This document shows positions 16,973-25,950 of a stretch of 64,000 nucleotides of DNA, piece after piece; the first letter of the stretch is position 1; every line of letters starts with the position of its first letter. The position numbers and the translations under genes are program-made. The stretch spans positions 186,001 to 250,000 of the forward strand of contig NZ_CP077172.1 of NCBI RefSeq assembly GCF_050231725.1. Reading direction: 5' to 3'. Source of the DNA: Fusobacterium nucleatum_L (GTDB lineage: Bacteria; Fusobacteriota; Fusobacteriia; Fusobacteriales; Fusobacteriaceae). Under the pieces are notes generated by a model, which ran no database searches, was not told where the DNA came from, and saw only the letters and a program-made list of their open reading frames with translations.

Positions 16973-17007
16973 AAAAAAAGAAGTCTAATAAGATATCTAG
17001 ACCTCTT
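16973..17007 (-). terminator. Terminator after sepF
   Basis: On the minus strand, GAGGTCTA (17005-16998) pairs with TAGACTTC (16987-16980) with one G-T wobble, followed by seven Ts. It closes the mtnN-to-sepF run. Confidence 0.75.
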
Positions 17008-17023
17008 AATATTTAATAAAAAA

Positions 17024-17317
17024 TTATCTTTTTACAATTTCAACTTCTTCTTCAGGAGAATTTTCTTTATTCATTTCATTCAAGTAACTTTTATTACTAG
17101 GTATTGAACAAAAAATCTTATTTCCTACATTAACAATATCGGCTTTAGTTATAAATATAGCACCTGCTATGTAATCTAAAACTCTCCTTGAATCATTATC
17201 ATCAAGTTGACTTAAATTCATATTAACTATTTTATCCTCTTTTATATAATCTGCACAAATCACACAATCCTCAAATTTTGCAGGTTTTAAAAAAACTATA
17301 TCAATATTATCTGCCAT
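17024..17317 (-). CDS. sepF: Cell division protein SepF
   Basis: This 97-residue protein matches the SepF core: VFLKPAKFEDCVICADYIKEDKIVNMNLSQLDD then RRVLDYIAGAIFITKADIVNVGNKIFCSIP. SepF polymerises and links FtsZ to the membrane at the division site in Firmicutes and several other groups. The usual N-terminal amphipathic membrane-binding helix and linker are missing, so this is essentially a bare SepF domain. It follows nrnA by 87 bp and is closed by a terminator. FtsZ genes are not in the window. Confidence 0.85.
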   Translation of the reverse strand: MADNIDIVFLKPAKFEDCVICADYIKEDKIVNMNLSQLDDNDSRRVLDYIAGAIFITKADIVNVGNKIFCSIPSNKSYLNEMNKENSPEEEVEIVKR

Positions 17318-17404
17318 TTTATTACACTCTCCTTATATTTATTTCTCCATCTTCCATATAGGATACTATTTTTCTGAAATAATTTCAACTGTTATTTTAA
17401 AAAT

Positions 17405-18370
17405 TTATATATTTTTTAAAACAATTTCTAATATTTCAGTGGTTGAAAGAGAACTTGAAAAACCTGCTGCTTTGTAGTGTCCTCCTCCTCCAAATAAACT
17501 AGCTATTTCATTTACATTTATTTCATACTTACTTCTCATACTTCCTTTAATTTTTCCATCGGCTTCTTCTCTTAAAAATAATGAAACAGAAGCATCTTTA
17601 TAAGAAAGTATCTTTTCAACAATTCCTTCTGTATCTTCTTTTTTAGCATTATACTTCTTCATTGTTTCATAGTCTAAGTAATAATAACTAAGTTTTTTTT
17701 CTGAATAAAACTCAAAATTCTTTAAAGCTTCTCCCATCATTTTTAAAGTTTCGTAGGAATTAGAGTTTAAAAAATTAGTTACTATGTAGTTATTATTTAC
17801 TCCCATTGAAATTAAATCTGTTGCCATCTGCATAGTACCAACTTTTACATTGCTATGAGAAAAGTTTCCTGTATCGTTTACTAGCCCTAAATATAGTGCT
17901 TCGGCTACTGATAAAGAAAATATATAATTCATATTTTTTATAAAATTATAAATAATTTCAGAAGTGGAAGAAGAATACCTTATCACACAATTTATATCTC
18001 CATATTCTGGATTACTGATATGATGATCTATATTTATTGCCATTTTACTTTCTATATTTCTTCCAGTTTCACCTGTTCTATCTCTTGTTGCAGAATCTAA
18101 AAATATTAGTATATCACAAGAATATTGTTTATTTTTATCATAGATTTCAATTTCTTCTGCACCTTTTAAAAATTTTGTTGTATAAGGTATATTATCCTGT
18201 AAAATAAATCTAATATCTTTATCTTTATAATTTTCTTTTAAAGTAAGAAATAATCCTAAGCCTGAACCAACTGCATCTCCATCAGGGTTTACATGAGCTG
18301 TTAATATAATATTTTTATTTATCTCAATACTATTTTTTATTTCTTTAAATTTTTCTATAAATTCTTCCAT
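17405..18370 (-). CDS. nrnA: DHH/DHHA1 phosphoesterase, NrnA-type oligoribonuclease/pAp phosphatase
   Basis: This 321-residue cytoplasmic enzyme has the N-terminal DHH domain motifs NPDGDAVGS (residues 27-35), a following FLDSA, and INIDHHISN, and the C-terminal DHHA1 motif GGGGHYKAAGF. NrnA degrades very short RNAs and dephosphorylates 3'-phosphoadenosine 5'-phosphate; closely related proteins hydrolyse cyclic-di-AMP or pApA. Length fits NrnA rather than the longer membrane GdpP. It is 13 bp downstream of the double HprK gene and likely co-transcribed with it. Confidence 0.9.
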   Translation of the reverse strand: MEEFIEKFKEIKNSIEINKNIILTAHVNPDGDAVGSGLGLFLTLKENYKDKDIRFILQDNIPYTTKFLKGAEEIEIYDKNKQYSCDILIFLDSATRDRTGETGRNIESKMAINIDHHISNPEYGDINCVIRYSSSTSEIIYNFIKNMNYIFSLSVAEALYLGLVNDTGNFSHSNVKVGTMQMATDLISMGVNNNYIVTNFLNSNSYETLKMMGEALKNFEFYSEKKLSYYYLDYETMKKYNAKKEDTEGIVEKILSYKDASVSLFLREEADGKIKGSMRSKYEINVNEIASLFGGGGHYKAAGFSSSLSTTEILEIVLKNI

Positions 18371-18383
18371 CTATTTTTATCCT

Positions 18384-20231
18384 TTACTTTTGTCCTAATA
18401 ATCCAGACATATGATCCATTACCATAACTTCAACCATTGCTGCCGCATTTCTTCCAGATGATATCTCAAGAATTCTCTTCTTAATTGGTTTTCCCAAAAC
18501 ATCTTCATATAAATGTGTTGAAGGAGCAGACATATAATCACTATTATCAACCGCTTGTAGTTCAATTATCATATCCAATCTTTTTGATAATCTTACAGCA
18601 CTCAATCCATATAAGGTTTTTATATCAATAATTCCTAAACCTCTAATCTCCATAAAAAATGGAAGTTCCGCAGATTTTCCAACCACATCTCCTTGTGTAT
18701 CACGATAAAATTTTACCATATCATCAGCTATTAATCTATGTCCTCTATGTATAAGTTCAAGAGCTGTTTCGCTTTTTCCAATTCCACTTTTCCCAGTAAG
18801 CAATACACCAAAACCAAATAATTCAACTAAAACACCATGTACACTTATAGTTTCTGAAAAAAATGAATCTAAATAGTTATTAAAATTTGCAACTATTTGA
18901 GAGGCTTTTTTATAAGGAGCAATAGCTAAAATATGTCCACTTTCTTTAACTAAATCAAAAAAATATTTAGGTGGATCAGCATCAACCGTCAATACTATCA
19001 TAGGAATGTCATAACTTAAAAACTTTTTCAAGTTATTTTCTCTGTCAGAAAGACATAGTTTTTCTAAAAACTTAAATTCTATCTTTGAGAAGATTTGTAT
19101 ACCTATATTCTTAACTTCTTCTATCAAATCAAAAAAACCAATTAGTGATAAAGATGGACGATATACATTAGAAGATTTGATATATGTACTTGATAATTTA
19201 TCTTCTCCATATTTAATTTCTAAGTCAAACTCATTTATTAATTTTGTTACTGGCAGCCTAATTGTATCCATATATTCTTCCCTCTCTTTCTTTTTTCTTT
19301 CTATTATTTCCTGTGACTTTGTAAGAAATTCTAATGGAGTATTATGCCCCATTCTTCTCAATCTAAATGTCAAGGCTGCTGTTTCAATTATAACTGCCAA
19401 ATTTCTTCCTCTTCTGACAGGAATTGTATATTTTTGTAATTTTTCTCCAACAAAATCTTGATATTGCACATCAAGCCCAAGTCTGTCATAAAATTTTTTT
19501 TCATTCCATTCTTCAAGTACAATAAGTATATTTATTTTTTTTTCTATTCTTGTTGACTTTACTCCAAAATGATCTGTAACATCTACAAAATCTCCTTCTA
19601 TATCTTCCAAATAAAAATGTCCTAATTTTTCTCTCTTTTTAGAATTATATCCAACTAAATCATTTTCTCCAACACGCCGTATGATAAGATTTTTATCTGT
19701 TATCATTCGATGTCCTCTTTCTAATAACTCTATTGTAACACCTTTTCTAGCATTTGAATATCCTGTCATTAGAACACCAACACCATGAATTTCCATAAGA
19801 GAATAATCTTCATATTCTTCTTCAATGGACAAAGCTTTAGAAAGAAAGAATTTTAATTTTCTAACAGTAACTGAAGCCTTTTCATTACTTAATAATATAT
19901 TTTTATTATACTTTTTTGCATAGTCATAAAATTCCTTTGTAATAATTGCATCTTTTGTAAATATAAGAGCAGGAAAATTAAGAGACATGTATTCAGAGAT
20001 TACCTTTTCCTTTCTTTCTTTTGAAAAAGTAGCAATAAATCTTGATTCTTTTAAACTACATACATTAATATATTTATTCAATTCATCACTTTCTTTATCA
20101 AGAAAGCCTACAAGTTCATATCCAATTTGATAAATATTAGGAATATCAATTTTTAAATCAAAATTTCCTTCATTTATTATCTCTAAATCTAATGATTCAA
20201 CTATTTCTCTAACCGTAGTATATGTATGCAT
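18384..20231 (-). CDS. hprK: Tandem HPr kinase/phosphorylase-like protein (degenerate first half, canonical second half)
   Basis: At 615 residues it is twice the usual HprK length (about 310). The C-terminal half (about 320-615) is canonical: SVHGVLVE (His465), P-loop GKSGIGKSE (480-488), HRGHRLIADD and MEIRGLGIIDI. The N-terminal half (1-315) aligns to the same fold (LLERGHRMITD, HFYLEDIEGDFVDVTDHFGVKS) but its P-loop reads GYSNARKG (157-164), lacking GK[ST], and the HGVLVE His is not at the same place. HprK phosphorylates and dephosphorylates HPr Ser46 to control carbon use; functional HprK is a hexamer. The first half may be a regulatory pseudokinase module. The start ATG is close behind GGAGG. 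No HPr gene is nearby. Confidence 0.85.
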   Translation of the reverse strand: MHTYTTVREIVESLDLEIINEGNFDLKIDIPNIYQIGYELVGFLDKESDELNKYINVCSLKESRFIATFSKERKEKVISEYMSLNFPALIFTKDAIITKEFYDYAKKYNKNILLSNEKASVTVRKLKFFLSKALSIEEEYEDYSLMEIHGVGVLMTGYSNARKGVTIELLERGHRMITDKNLIIRRVGENDLVGYNSKKREKLGHFYLEDIEGDFVDVTDHFGVKSTRIEKKINILIVLEEWNEKKFYDRLGLDVQYQDFVGEKLQKYTIPVRRGRNLAVIIETAALTFRLRRMGHNTPLEFLTKSQEIIERKKKEREEYMDTIRLPVTKLINEFDLEIKYGEDKLSSTYIKSSNVYRPSLSLIGFFDLIEEVKNIGIQIFSKIEFKFLEKLCLSDRENNLKKFLSYDIPMIVLTVDADPPKYFFDLVKESGHILAIAPYKKASQIVANFNNYLDSFFSETISVHGVLVELFGFGVLLTGKSGIGKSETALELIHRGHRLIADDMVKFYRDTQGDVVGKSAELPFFMEIRGLGIIDIKTLYGLSAVRLSKRLDMIIELQAVDNSDYMSAPSTHLYEDVLGKPIKKRILEISSGRNAAAMVEVMVMDHMSGLLGQK

Positions 20232-20254
20232 ATCTCCTCCATATGTTTTAGATA

Positions 20255-21004
20255 CTAAGGATTATAAGTTCCTTCAATTTCTTTTATTTCATTATTTAAT
20301 TTTACTCTGACTTCTTCATTGCTTAAATGTTCCACTGGTTCTTTTTTAGTCTTTATATTTTTTATTTCTATTTTTTCTACTTCTTTTTTTTCTATAACTT
20401 TATTTTCCTTTGGTGGTTCAACTTTCTTAATTACTTCTTTTTTCTTCTCAATTTCATTTTTTATTACTTTTTTAGCCTCTACTTTTCCTTCTTCTATTTT
20501 TTTGTTATCTAAAACTTTTTTTTGATTTTCAGAAGATTTCACTACTTTTTTTTCATTTACAGTAGAGTTTTTATTTTTAATTTCGGGAGTTTTTACCTTT
20601 TCCTGAATCTTTACTTCTTCTTTCTTAGTTTCTTTAACTACTATTTCTTCATCAATTTTTATATCTTCATTAACAGGCTCTTCTTTTTTAGTTTCTTCAA
20701 CTTTTTTTTCAATTTTCTTTTCTTTTTTTGGAGCAGTATAAAAATTATCTTCCCTAATATCCATAGTTGAAGTTACTTCCTTAGAGATTTTTTCAACTAT
20801 AACTTTTTCAAGTTTTTCTTGTTCTGAAACTTTTTTATACATAAACCAAGCAAAAGCAACAAAAACAACTAAAGATAGAAAATTAAAAAAACTCGAAAAA
20901 TTTACTCTACTTTTCTTTTTTGGGGGTTTCTTCTTTATAATTTTTCTTTTACCTTTTTCCTGCATTTCTCTACTCTCTATTTTTCTAATTTCTTTTTTAT
21001 CCAT
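20255..21004 (-). CDS. Single-pass membrane protein with long Lys/Glu-rich extracytoplasmic domain
   Basis: This 249-residue protein has a strongly basic cytoplasmic N-terminus (KKKPPKKKSR), one membrane helix (FFNFLSLVVFVAFAWFMY, about residues 37-56), then about 170 residues of low-complexity Lys/Glu/Val/Ile sequence with EKK, KKE and VKE repeats, and a short tail KLNNEIKEIEGTYNP. The topology is like TonB or other periplasm-spanning linkers, but there is no TonB C-terminal domain. It overlaps the folC stop by 8 bp and is 23 bp before the HprK gene, so it is translated with housekeeping genes. Function is unknown. Confidence 0.75.
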   Translation of the reverse strand: MDKKEIRKIESREMQEKGKRKIIKKKPPKKKSRVNFSSFFNFLSLVVFVAFAWFMYKKVSEQEKLEKVIVEKISKEVTSTMDIREDNFYTAPKKEKKIEKKVEETKKEEPVNEDIKIDEEIVVKETKKEEVKIQEKVKTPEIKNKNSTVNEKKVVKSSENQKKVLDNKKIEEGKVEAKKVIKNEIEKKKEVIKKVEPPKENKVIEKKEVEKIEIKNIKTKKEPVEHLSNEEVRVKLNNEIKEIEGTYNP

Positions 21005-22232
21005 TCAATCCCTCTTTTAATTTTATTAATATATAGAAAGAACCACAGCATATAGTAAGTTTTCTCTTTTTACTTAAAGCTATATTATATGCTTTTATTG
21101 GATCTTCTTCATACTCAAAATCTTTTTTATTTTCAACATAATCATATAACTCTTTTGCAGTTGAAGCTCTGGGATTATCCGGTATAGAAGTTAAAACTAT
21201 ACTAGAAGAGATTTCATTTAGTTTTCTAAACATAGAAACCCTGTCTTTATCTTTTAAAATTGAAGTTAATATTGTAACTTCGTCTTTTGAAAAATATTGC
21301 TTTACAATTTTAATAAGTTCTTCCACACCAGCAGCATTATGAGCTCCATCAAAAATTACAAGTGGATTTTTAGAGAATACTTCAAATCTACATTGCCATA
21401 CAACCTTTTTTATTGCTTCTTTTATTATATTTTCATCTATACCTAAATATTTAACAACTTCATAGGCACACAAAAAATTCTTGTATTGATAATCACCAAA
21501 AAGTGAATATTCATAAATATCTCCACCTATATTTATATTTGTTGTAAAAGTATTAAAATCAAGTTTATAAGTACTATCTTTATATTTGTCTAAGACATTT
21601 ACATATTTATCTGTTGCTTCTTCTATAGCCTTTTTTACATCAGGGTTATTATCTGCAAATATTGTATAAGGGCAATTTTTAATTATTCCTGCCTTTTCTT
21701 TTGCAATTTTATAAATAGTATCTCCTAAATATTCTATGTGATCTAAACTAACATTAGTTATAACTGATACTGTATTATCACAGATATTAGTAGCATCATA
21801 TCTTCCACCCATACCTGCTTCTAGAATTACATAATCTGCTTTTACATCTTTAAAATAATCAAACATCATAGCAGTCGTAACTTCAAAAAATGTAGCTTGA
21901 ATATTATGTTCATCTATAATTTTTTTAACTCTCTCATAATATTTAGCAACATTTTCATTACTTATGTATTTGTCATTAAAAGATATTCTTTCATTAAATT
22001 CAAGTATATGAGGTGAAGTGTATTTCCCAACTTTATACCCAGCATCTAGTAAGACTCTTTCAACTGTTGTTGAAACAGATCCCTTACCATTAGTTCCTGT
22101 TATGTGTATAACCTTATATGAGTTTTGAGGATTTCCTAAATATTTACAAATTTCTTTAATATTATCTAAACCAAGTCTTATACTAAACATAGAATAAGCA
22201 TATAATTCTTCAAGTAAAACATCTATATTCAT
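20997..22232 (-). CDS. folC: Folylpolyglutamate synthase / dihydrofolate synthase FolC
   Basis: This 411-residue Mur-ligase-family enzyme adds glutamate to dihydropteroate and folates. Key motifs are HITGTNGKGSVST (P-loop, about residues 43-55), YTSPHILEFNERI, EAGMGGRYDATN, NVSLDHIEYLGDT and VIFDGAHNAAG. The start is ATG 22232 with GGAGG in front; an upstream in-frame ATG would be part of that ribosome site. It follows mtnN by 12 bp and overlaps the next gene, consistent with one transcript. Whether it also has the dihydrofolate synthase activity cannot be decided from sequence alone. Confidence 0.93.
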   Translation of the reverse strand: MNIDVLLEELYAYSMFSIRLGLDNIKEICKYLGNPQNSYKVIHITGTNGKGSVSTTVERVLLDAGYKVGKYTSPHILEFNERISFNDKYISNENVAKYYERVKKIIDEHNIQATFFEVTTAMMFDYFKDVKADYVILEAGMGGRYDATNICDNTVSVITNVSLDHIEYLGDTIYKIAKEKAGIIKNCPYTIFADNNPDVKKAIEEATDKYVNVLDKYKDSTYKLDFNTFTTNINIGGDIYEYSLFGDYQYKNFLCAYEVVKYLGIDENIIKEAIKKVVWQCRFEVFSKNPLVIFDGAHNAAGVEELIKIVKQYFSKDEVTILTSILKDKDRVSMFRKLNEISSSIVLTSIPDNPRASTAKELYDYVENKKDFEYEEDPIKAYNIALSKKRKLTICCGSFYILIKLKEGLNG

Positions 22233-22244
22233 TTTTTCCTCCAT

Positions 22245-22946
22245 TTATTTTATAAGTGATAGAATACCTTCTACTATTGATTTTGAATTTTTTGCAGCAA
22301 TTTTTACAAACTCATCAAAAGTCATTCCTGCTTCATCATCAGCTTTATCAGAAATTGATCTTATAACTATAAAAGGGATATCCATTACTTCACACACATG
22401 AGCAACTGCTGCTCCTTCCATTTCAACACATTCAGCAGAAAAAATTTCTCTAAGTTTATTTACTTTTTCAGATGATGCGACAAACTCATCTCTACTAATT
22501 ATTCTTCCTTTGTGTACTTTATTGCTTCCAAATAATTTTGTTGCTACTGATTCTGCTAAAGCAAATAAATAAAGATCAGCTTTAAAATATGAAGATTTCA
22601 TTCTAGGAATTTCACCTAATTTATAATTTCCTCCAGCTGTTACATCCATATCAGATTCTACTAAATCTGCTCCAATAACAATATCAGTAACTTTTATATC
22701 TGGATTAACTGCTCCAGCAACTCCTGTAAATATTATTTTATCAACTTTAAAATTAGAAATTAAAAGAGTTGTTGATATTGCAGCATTAACTTTCCCAATT
22801 CCACTTTCAACTAAAACTATATCTTTTGAACAAAGTTTTCCTTCGTAAAACTTCAAATTATTAATCTGTATTTCATTTATCTCTATCATAGAATTTTTTA
22901 ATTCTATGATTTCTTCTTGCATGGCACCAATTATTCCAATTTTCAT
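22245..22946 (-). CDS. mtnN: 5'-methylthioadenosine/S-adenosylhomocysteine nucleosidase
   Basis: This 233-residue enzyme removes adenine from MTA and SAH in the methyl cycle, giving S-ribosylhomocysteine, the substrate of LuxS (also encoded here at 43575). Motifs: MKIGIIGAMQEE at the N-terminus, FTGVAGAVNP, and CVEMEGAAVAHVC with the catalytic Glu and IRSISDKADDEA with the catalytic Asp. The start is ATG 22946; the longer frame's TTG belongs to the TTGGAGG ribosome site. A TATAAT lies at 22985-22980 on the minus strand but no good -35 is seen. It is the first gene of the run ending with sepF. Confidence 0.95.
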   Translation of the reverse strand: MKIGIIGAMQEEIIELKNSMIEINEIQINNLKFYEGKLCSKDIVLVESGIGKVNAAISTTLLISNFKVDKIIFTGVAGAVNPDIKVTDIVIGADLVESDMDVTAGGNYKLGEIPRMKSSYFKADLYLFALAESVATKLFGSNKVHKGRIISRDEFVASSEKVNKLREIFSAECVEMEGAAVAHVCEVMDIPFIVIRSISDKADDEAGMTFDEFVKIAAKNSKSIVEGILSLIK

Positions 22947-23128
22947 TTTAACCTCCAAAGCCTTTTAATTAACTATGTTATTATATCATATATAAAAAAT
23001 TTATAATAGCAAGTCATATAAAATATGTTTTCAATATTAATTAAGAATTTTTTATTTTTTCATAAAAATAACCTTCCATAGTATCTTAATACTTTACTAC
23101 AGAAGATTATATTTTGATTGTATAATAA

Positions 23129-24877
23129 GTTTGGATCTGCTATATCATTTTTTGAGAAATATATCTTTTCTTTTTGCTCCTGTTTCTTTATCTTTTGAAT
23201 CTACTGTAAAGGAATGTCCTTCATCTGTTAATAAGACTTCTGGAATCTCTCCTTGATAGCCATTTTCTCTTAGATATCTTTCTACTAAATTTTGTGCTAT
23301 TTTTTGTTTATCTTCTAAACTTAAGTTTTCTTCTTTTATCAAATTAAATTCTTTTTGATGTTCATCCTTAAATTTATCTAGTAAGACTCCTTCCATTGAT
23401 TCTTTAAATTTCTTTTGATCTAAGATCTCATGTAAACTTCCTAATTTCTTAAAAGCATACTTTATTTCATTTCTCTTATCTTCTCCAATTAAATCAGTAT
23501 GAAGCTCTGCATCTAAATGTTTTTCTTCATCTTTTGTTTTTTCTTGTGCCTTATCAATATCTGTATTAAATCCTAAGTCTTCTGCGCTTGTTTTCTTTCC
23601 AGATATTTCAAAGTCTGTATTTATTGCACTAGCCCTATTTATTTGTTCTTTATCTATTTTATCATGTTTTATTGATACATTTGCTACATCTGTTCCAAAA
23701 CTTATACCTCCACCAATATTTTCATATTTATTTTTATCTTCTAAATCTTTTACTATTACTTTATTGGCTGATACTTTTAATTTTTCTTTTTCATTTTCAG
23801 AGCCTATTACTGCACCAATATTTGTCAGTCTATCTGTATCTATTTTTCCACCATTTTTAGCTATTAATGAACTTTGCTTACTTACCCATTCTTTTTCTCC
23901 ACTTCCTTTACTTCCATTAACACTTACACTAAAATTAGATGGATTCACTATGTCTATACTAAAACTTCCTCCATATGAGCTATCTTTTCTTTCTGATTTA
24001 TCTTGTTTACTTTCTATTACTACATTCTTAGCTTTAATATCTAATTTATCTGCTTCAACATTTGCGCCAGATAGAGTTAAATTTTCTGAATTTGTTTTTA
24101 ATTTTCCTCCTACATTAACTGTTGAATTAATATAGTTTGTTCCATTTCCTCTAGCTCTTGTCCCTGCTTGTGATATTGATAAATCTGCTATTCTTCCTTC
24201 TTCAAGATTTGCTGATAAACTTATTCCTGTTTGTGAAGATGAACTAGATGATGTATAGTTTTCTTCACTTGCTTTTATTACAATATCTTTTTTAGCACTT
24301 AAATCTAAATCATTTCCTACTTTTACATCAGTTCCAGAAATATTTATACTTTCATTTTTAGATTTAATATTCATATTATTTCCAGATACTAATGAACTTT
24401 TTTCTACTGTTTCATTATGTACTGATGATTTTGATTCACTCTTATTATATGAAACAGAAGCATTAAATATATTAGGCTTATTTTTTAATGTTTCTGCACC
24501 TGTTGAATCTTTTCCAGAATACTTATAGTTCATTAAATCATTAGTTGCTTTTGCTCCATCTTTAATAGCTCCTACTACTTTTGAAGCATTGTTTAATATA
24601 TCATAGCTATTTCCTGAGAAATCTGTTAGTTCTTTCATATTCTTTACATTTTCAACAGTATTTACTATTGCAGGATTTACTCCAAAATTTGCTCCTATTC
24701 TTGATGAGCTTTGTTTAGTAGTATTATCATAACTATTATTTGCTGTTGATATTTCTACTCCATTATCTCCTGATATATTTACATCATTTTTTGCATAGAT
24801 ATCTACTGATTTAGCTTTTACTTTATTTGTTGCTTCTATATTAATATCCTTATTTGATATTATTTGAGAAGCTGTTT
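23129..24877 (-). repeat. Duplicated 1.75-kb segment, copy A (of 26818-28571)
   Basis: This 1749-bp stretch is nearly identical to 26818-28571 in the exoprotein gene; only about ten amino-acid changes are seen over 580 residues. It is 5 bp shorter because it has two instead of three CTTTT units (23165-23174 versus 26854-26868). Both ends are sharp, at GTTTGGATC and AGAAGCTGTTT. It is direct in orientation. Confidence 0.95.
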
Positions 24878-24902
24878 CTTTTGCTCTTAGGGCATTATTC
24901 AT
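23145..24902 (-). pseudogene. Orphan, truncated FhaB/CdiA internal fragment
   Basis: The open frame encodes 585 residues. All but the first about 10 residues repeat residues 1847-2430 of the large exoprotein, including the DVNISGDNG, TGISLSANLEEGR and DEKHLDA-type blocks. It has no signal peptide, no secretion domain and no Shine-Dalgarno before its only ATG (24902), and after the repeat it ends at once. The loss of one AAAAG unit shifts the frame and stops it eight codons later; even in the restored frame only about 20 unrelated residues follow, so no toxin-like C-terminus is present. It is best read as a donor cassette or duplication relic rather than a working gene. An orphan cdiA-CT role is possible only if a C-terminus was lost. 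Confidence 0.8.
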
Positions 24903-24931
24903 AATAAATTTAGTAATTTATTCATTACTTT

Positions 24932-25462
24932 TTATTTTTTGTCTTTTATAAAATCTTCAATTTCTTCTATAATATTATAGCTCTCATATTCACTCATTTT
25001 ATATCCAAAAGCATATATTTTATCCTCAAATTCACTTTCTTTTACTCTAAATTTTATCTTCTTTAATAAATCTGTTGGAAAGAATAAAACTGGATAATCT
25101 TTATATGTCACTCTTTCATAATAAATTTTTCTAATATCTTCAAGTTTTATCATTTTTGAATAATAACAAAAAAATAATATATATTTTTTTAAAGTTAAAT
25201 TATCTTCTTTTATAAGTAAAAGTTCCTTAGAAGATGTTAGAATTACTTCTAAATAAAGGAAAAGAAAAAAAGGAAGGCTTCCCCTAACAAATTTTATTAT
25301 TATTTTACTTGATAAAATCTCTATAAAGTGATAAATTCCCAAACTCATATATATAAGGTATAAGATAATAAAAATTATAGTTTTAAGAATCATTCCAGAT
25401 TTTGAGTATCTTATTATAGAATATTCATTAGTGTTCTTAATTTTATTTGTTACAATTTTCAT
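24932..25462 (-). CDS. Small two-helix membrane protein (candidate immunity-type protein)
   Basis: This 176-residue protein has two adjacent membrane helices (about residues 27-47 and 55-78) followed by a cytoplasmic domain of about 95 residues with LTLKKYILFFCYYSKMIKLEDI, resembling the strand pattern of small bacterial PH-like domains. Layout and size mirror the upstream neighbour, though sequence identity is low. Its start overlaps that gene by 20 bp, with GGAG placed before the ATG. It lies directly after the exoprotein gene and before the orphan fragment, the position occupied by immunity genes in contact-dependent inhibition loci. That role is an inference; no immunity family is recognised. 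Confidence 0.65.
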   Translation of the reverse strand: MKIVTNKIKNTNEYSIIRYSKSGMILKTIIFIILYLIYMSLGIYHFIEILSSKIIIKFVRGSLPFFLFLYLEVILTSSKELLLIKEDNLTLKKYILFFCYYSKMIKLEDIRKIYYERVTYKDYPVLFFPTDLLKKIKFRVKESEFEDKIYAFGYKMSEYESYNIIEEIEDFIKDKK

Positions 25463-25940
25463 AATTTTTTATTCTCCATTCTTCATAATTATCTTTGATA
25501 ATATTATAAATTTCTAATACTTCCTCTTCTATTAATCCTAATTTATATTTGTAAACCTTCTTGTTTGTTTTTGTTATCCTTAGTAAATAATAGTCCTCTT
25601 TCCCAAATCTTTTTGTTTGGTATTTAATATTTTTAATTTCTTCATATAGGTGCAGTTGATTTTTTCTTCCTCTTACTATTTCTATTCTGTCATTATATAT
25701 AATAATTTTTATCTTACTTCCTATTTTAATGAATGGTATTTGATTATTATAGTCCATTATAAAAAATATACAAAAACCAATATATGCATATATGTAATTT
25801 CTCTTATAAAATTCTGAAGTATGTAACAATAATATAAGACATAATATCATATTAAAATGTATAGATGTAAAAGTTCTTTTTAATAATTTCTCATCATAAA
25901 CAATGTAAGTGAAATCTTTTCTTTTAGTAATAGTTTTCAT
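25443..25940 (-). CDS. Small two-helix membrane protein next to CdiA/FhaB (candidate immunity protein)
   Basis: This 165-residue protein has two hydrophobic segments near residues 22-60, then a beta-rich domain with KIGSKIKIIIYNDRIEIVRGRKNQLHLYEEIKNI, like a bacterial PH-type domain. The start is placed at ATG 25940, ten bases after the exoprotein stop, because AGGGGGC lies in between; a longer frame overlapping the exoprotein gene is less likely. The tight spacing indicates translation coupled to the exoprotein. Position suggests a self-protection protein against the exoprotein's C-terminus, and an inner-membrane location would fit a membrane-acting or membrane-crossing effector. This is inference from context only. 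Confidence 0.7.
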   Translation of the reverse strand: MKTITKRKDFTYIVYDEKLLKRTFTSIHFNMILCLILLLHTSEFYKRNYIYAYIGFCIFFIMDYNNQIPFIKIGSKIKIIIYNDRIEIVRGRKNQLHLYEEIKNIKYQTKRFGKEDYYLLRITKTNKKVYKYKLGLIEEEVLEIYNIIKDNYEEWRIKNYENCNK

Positions 25941-25950
25941 TGAAAGCCCC

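Noticed and set aside
20319..20770. Plus-strand open frames rich in Phe and Tyr
   Set aside because: They are complementary to the Lys/Glu-rich codons of the real minus-strand gene and have no ribosome sites.
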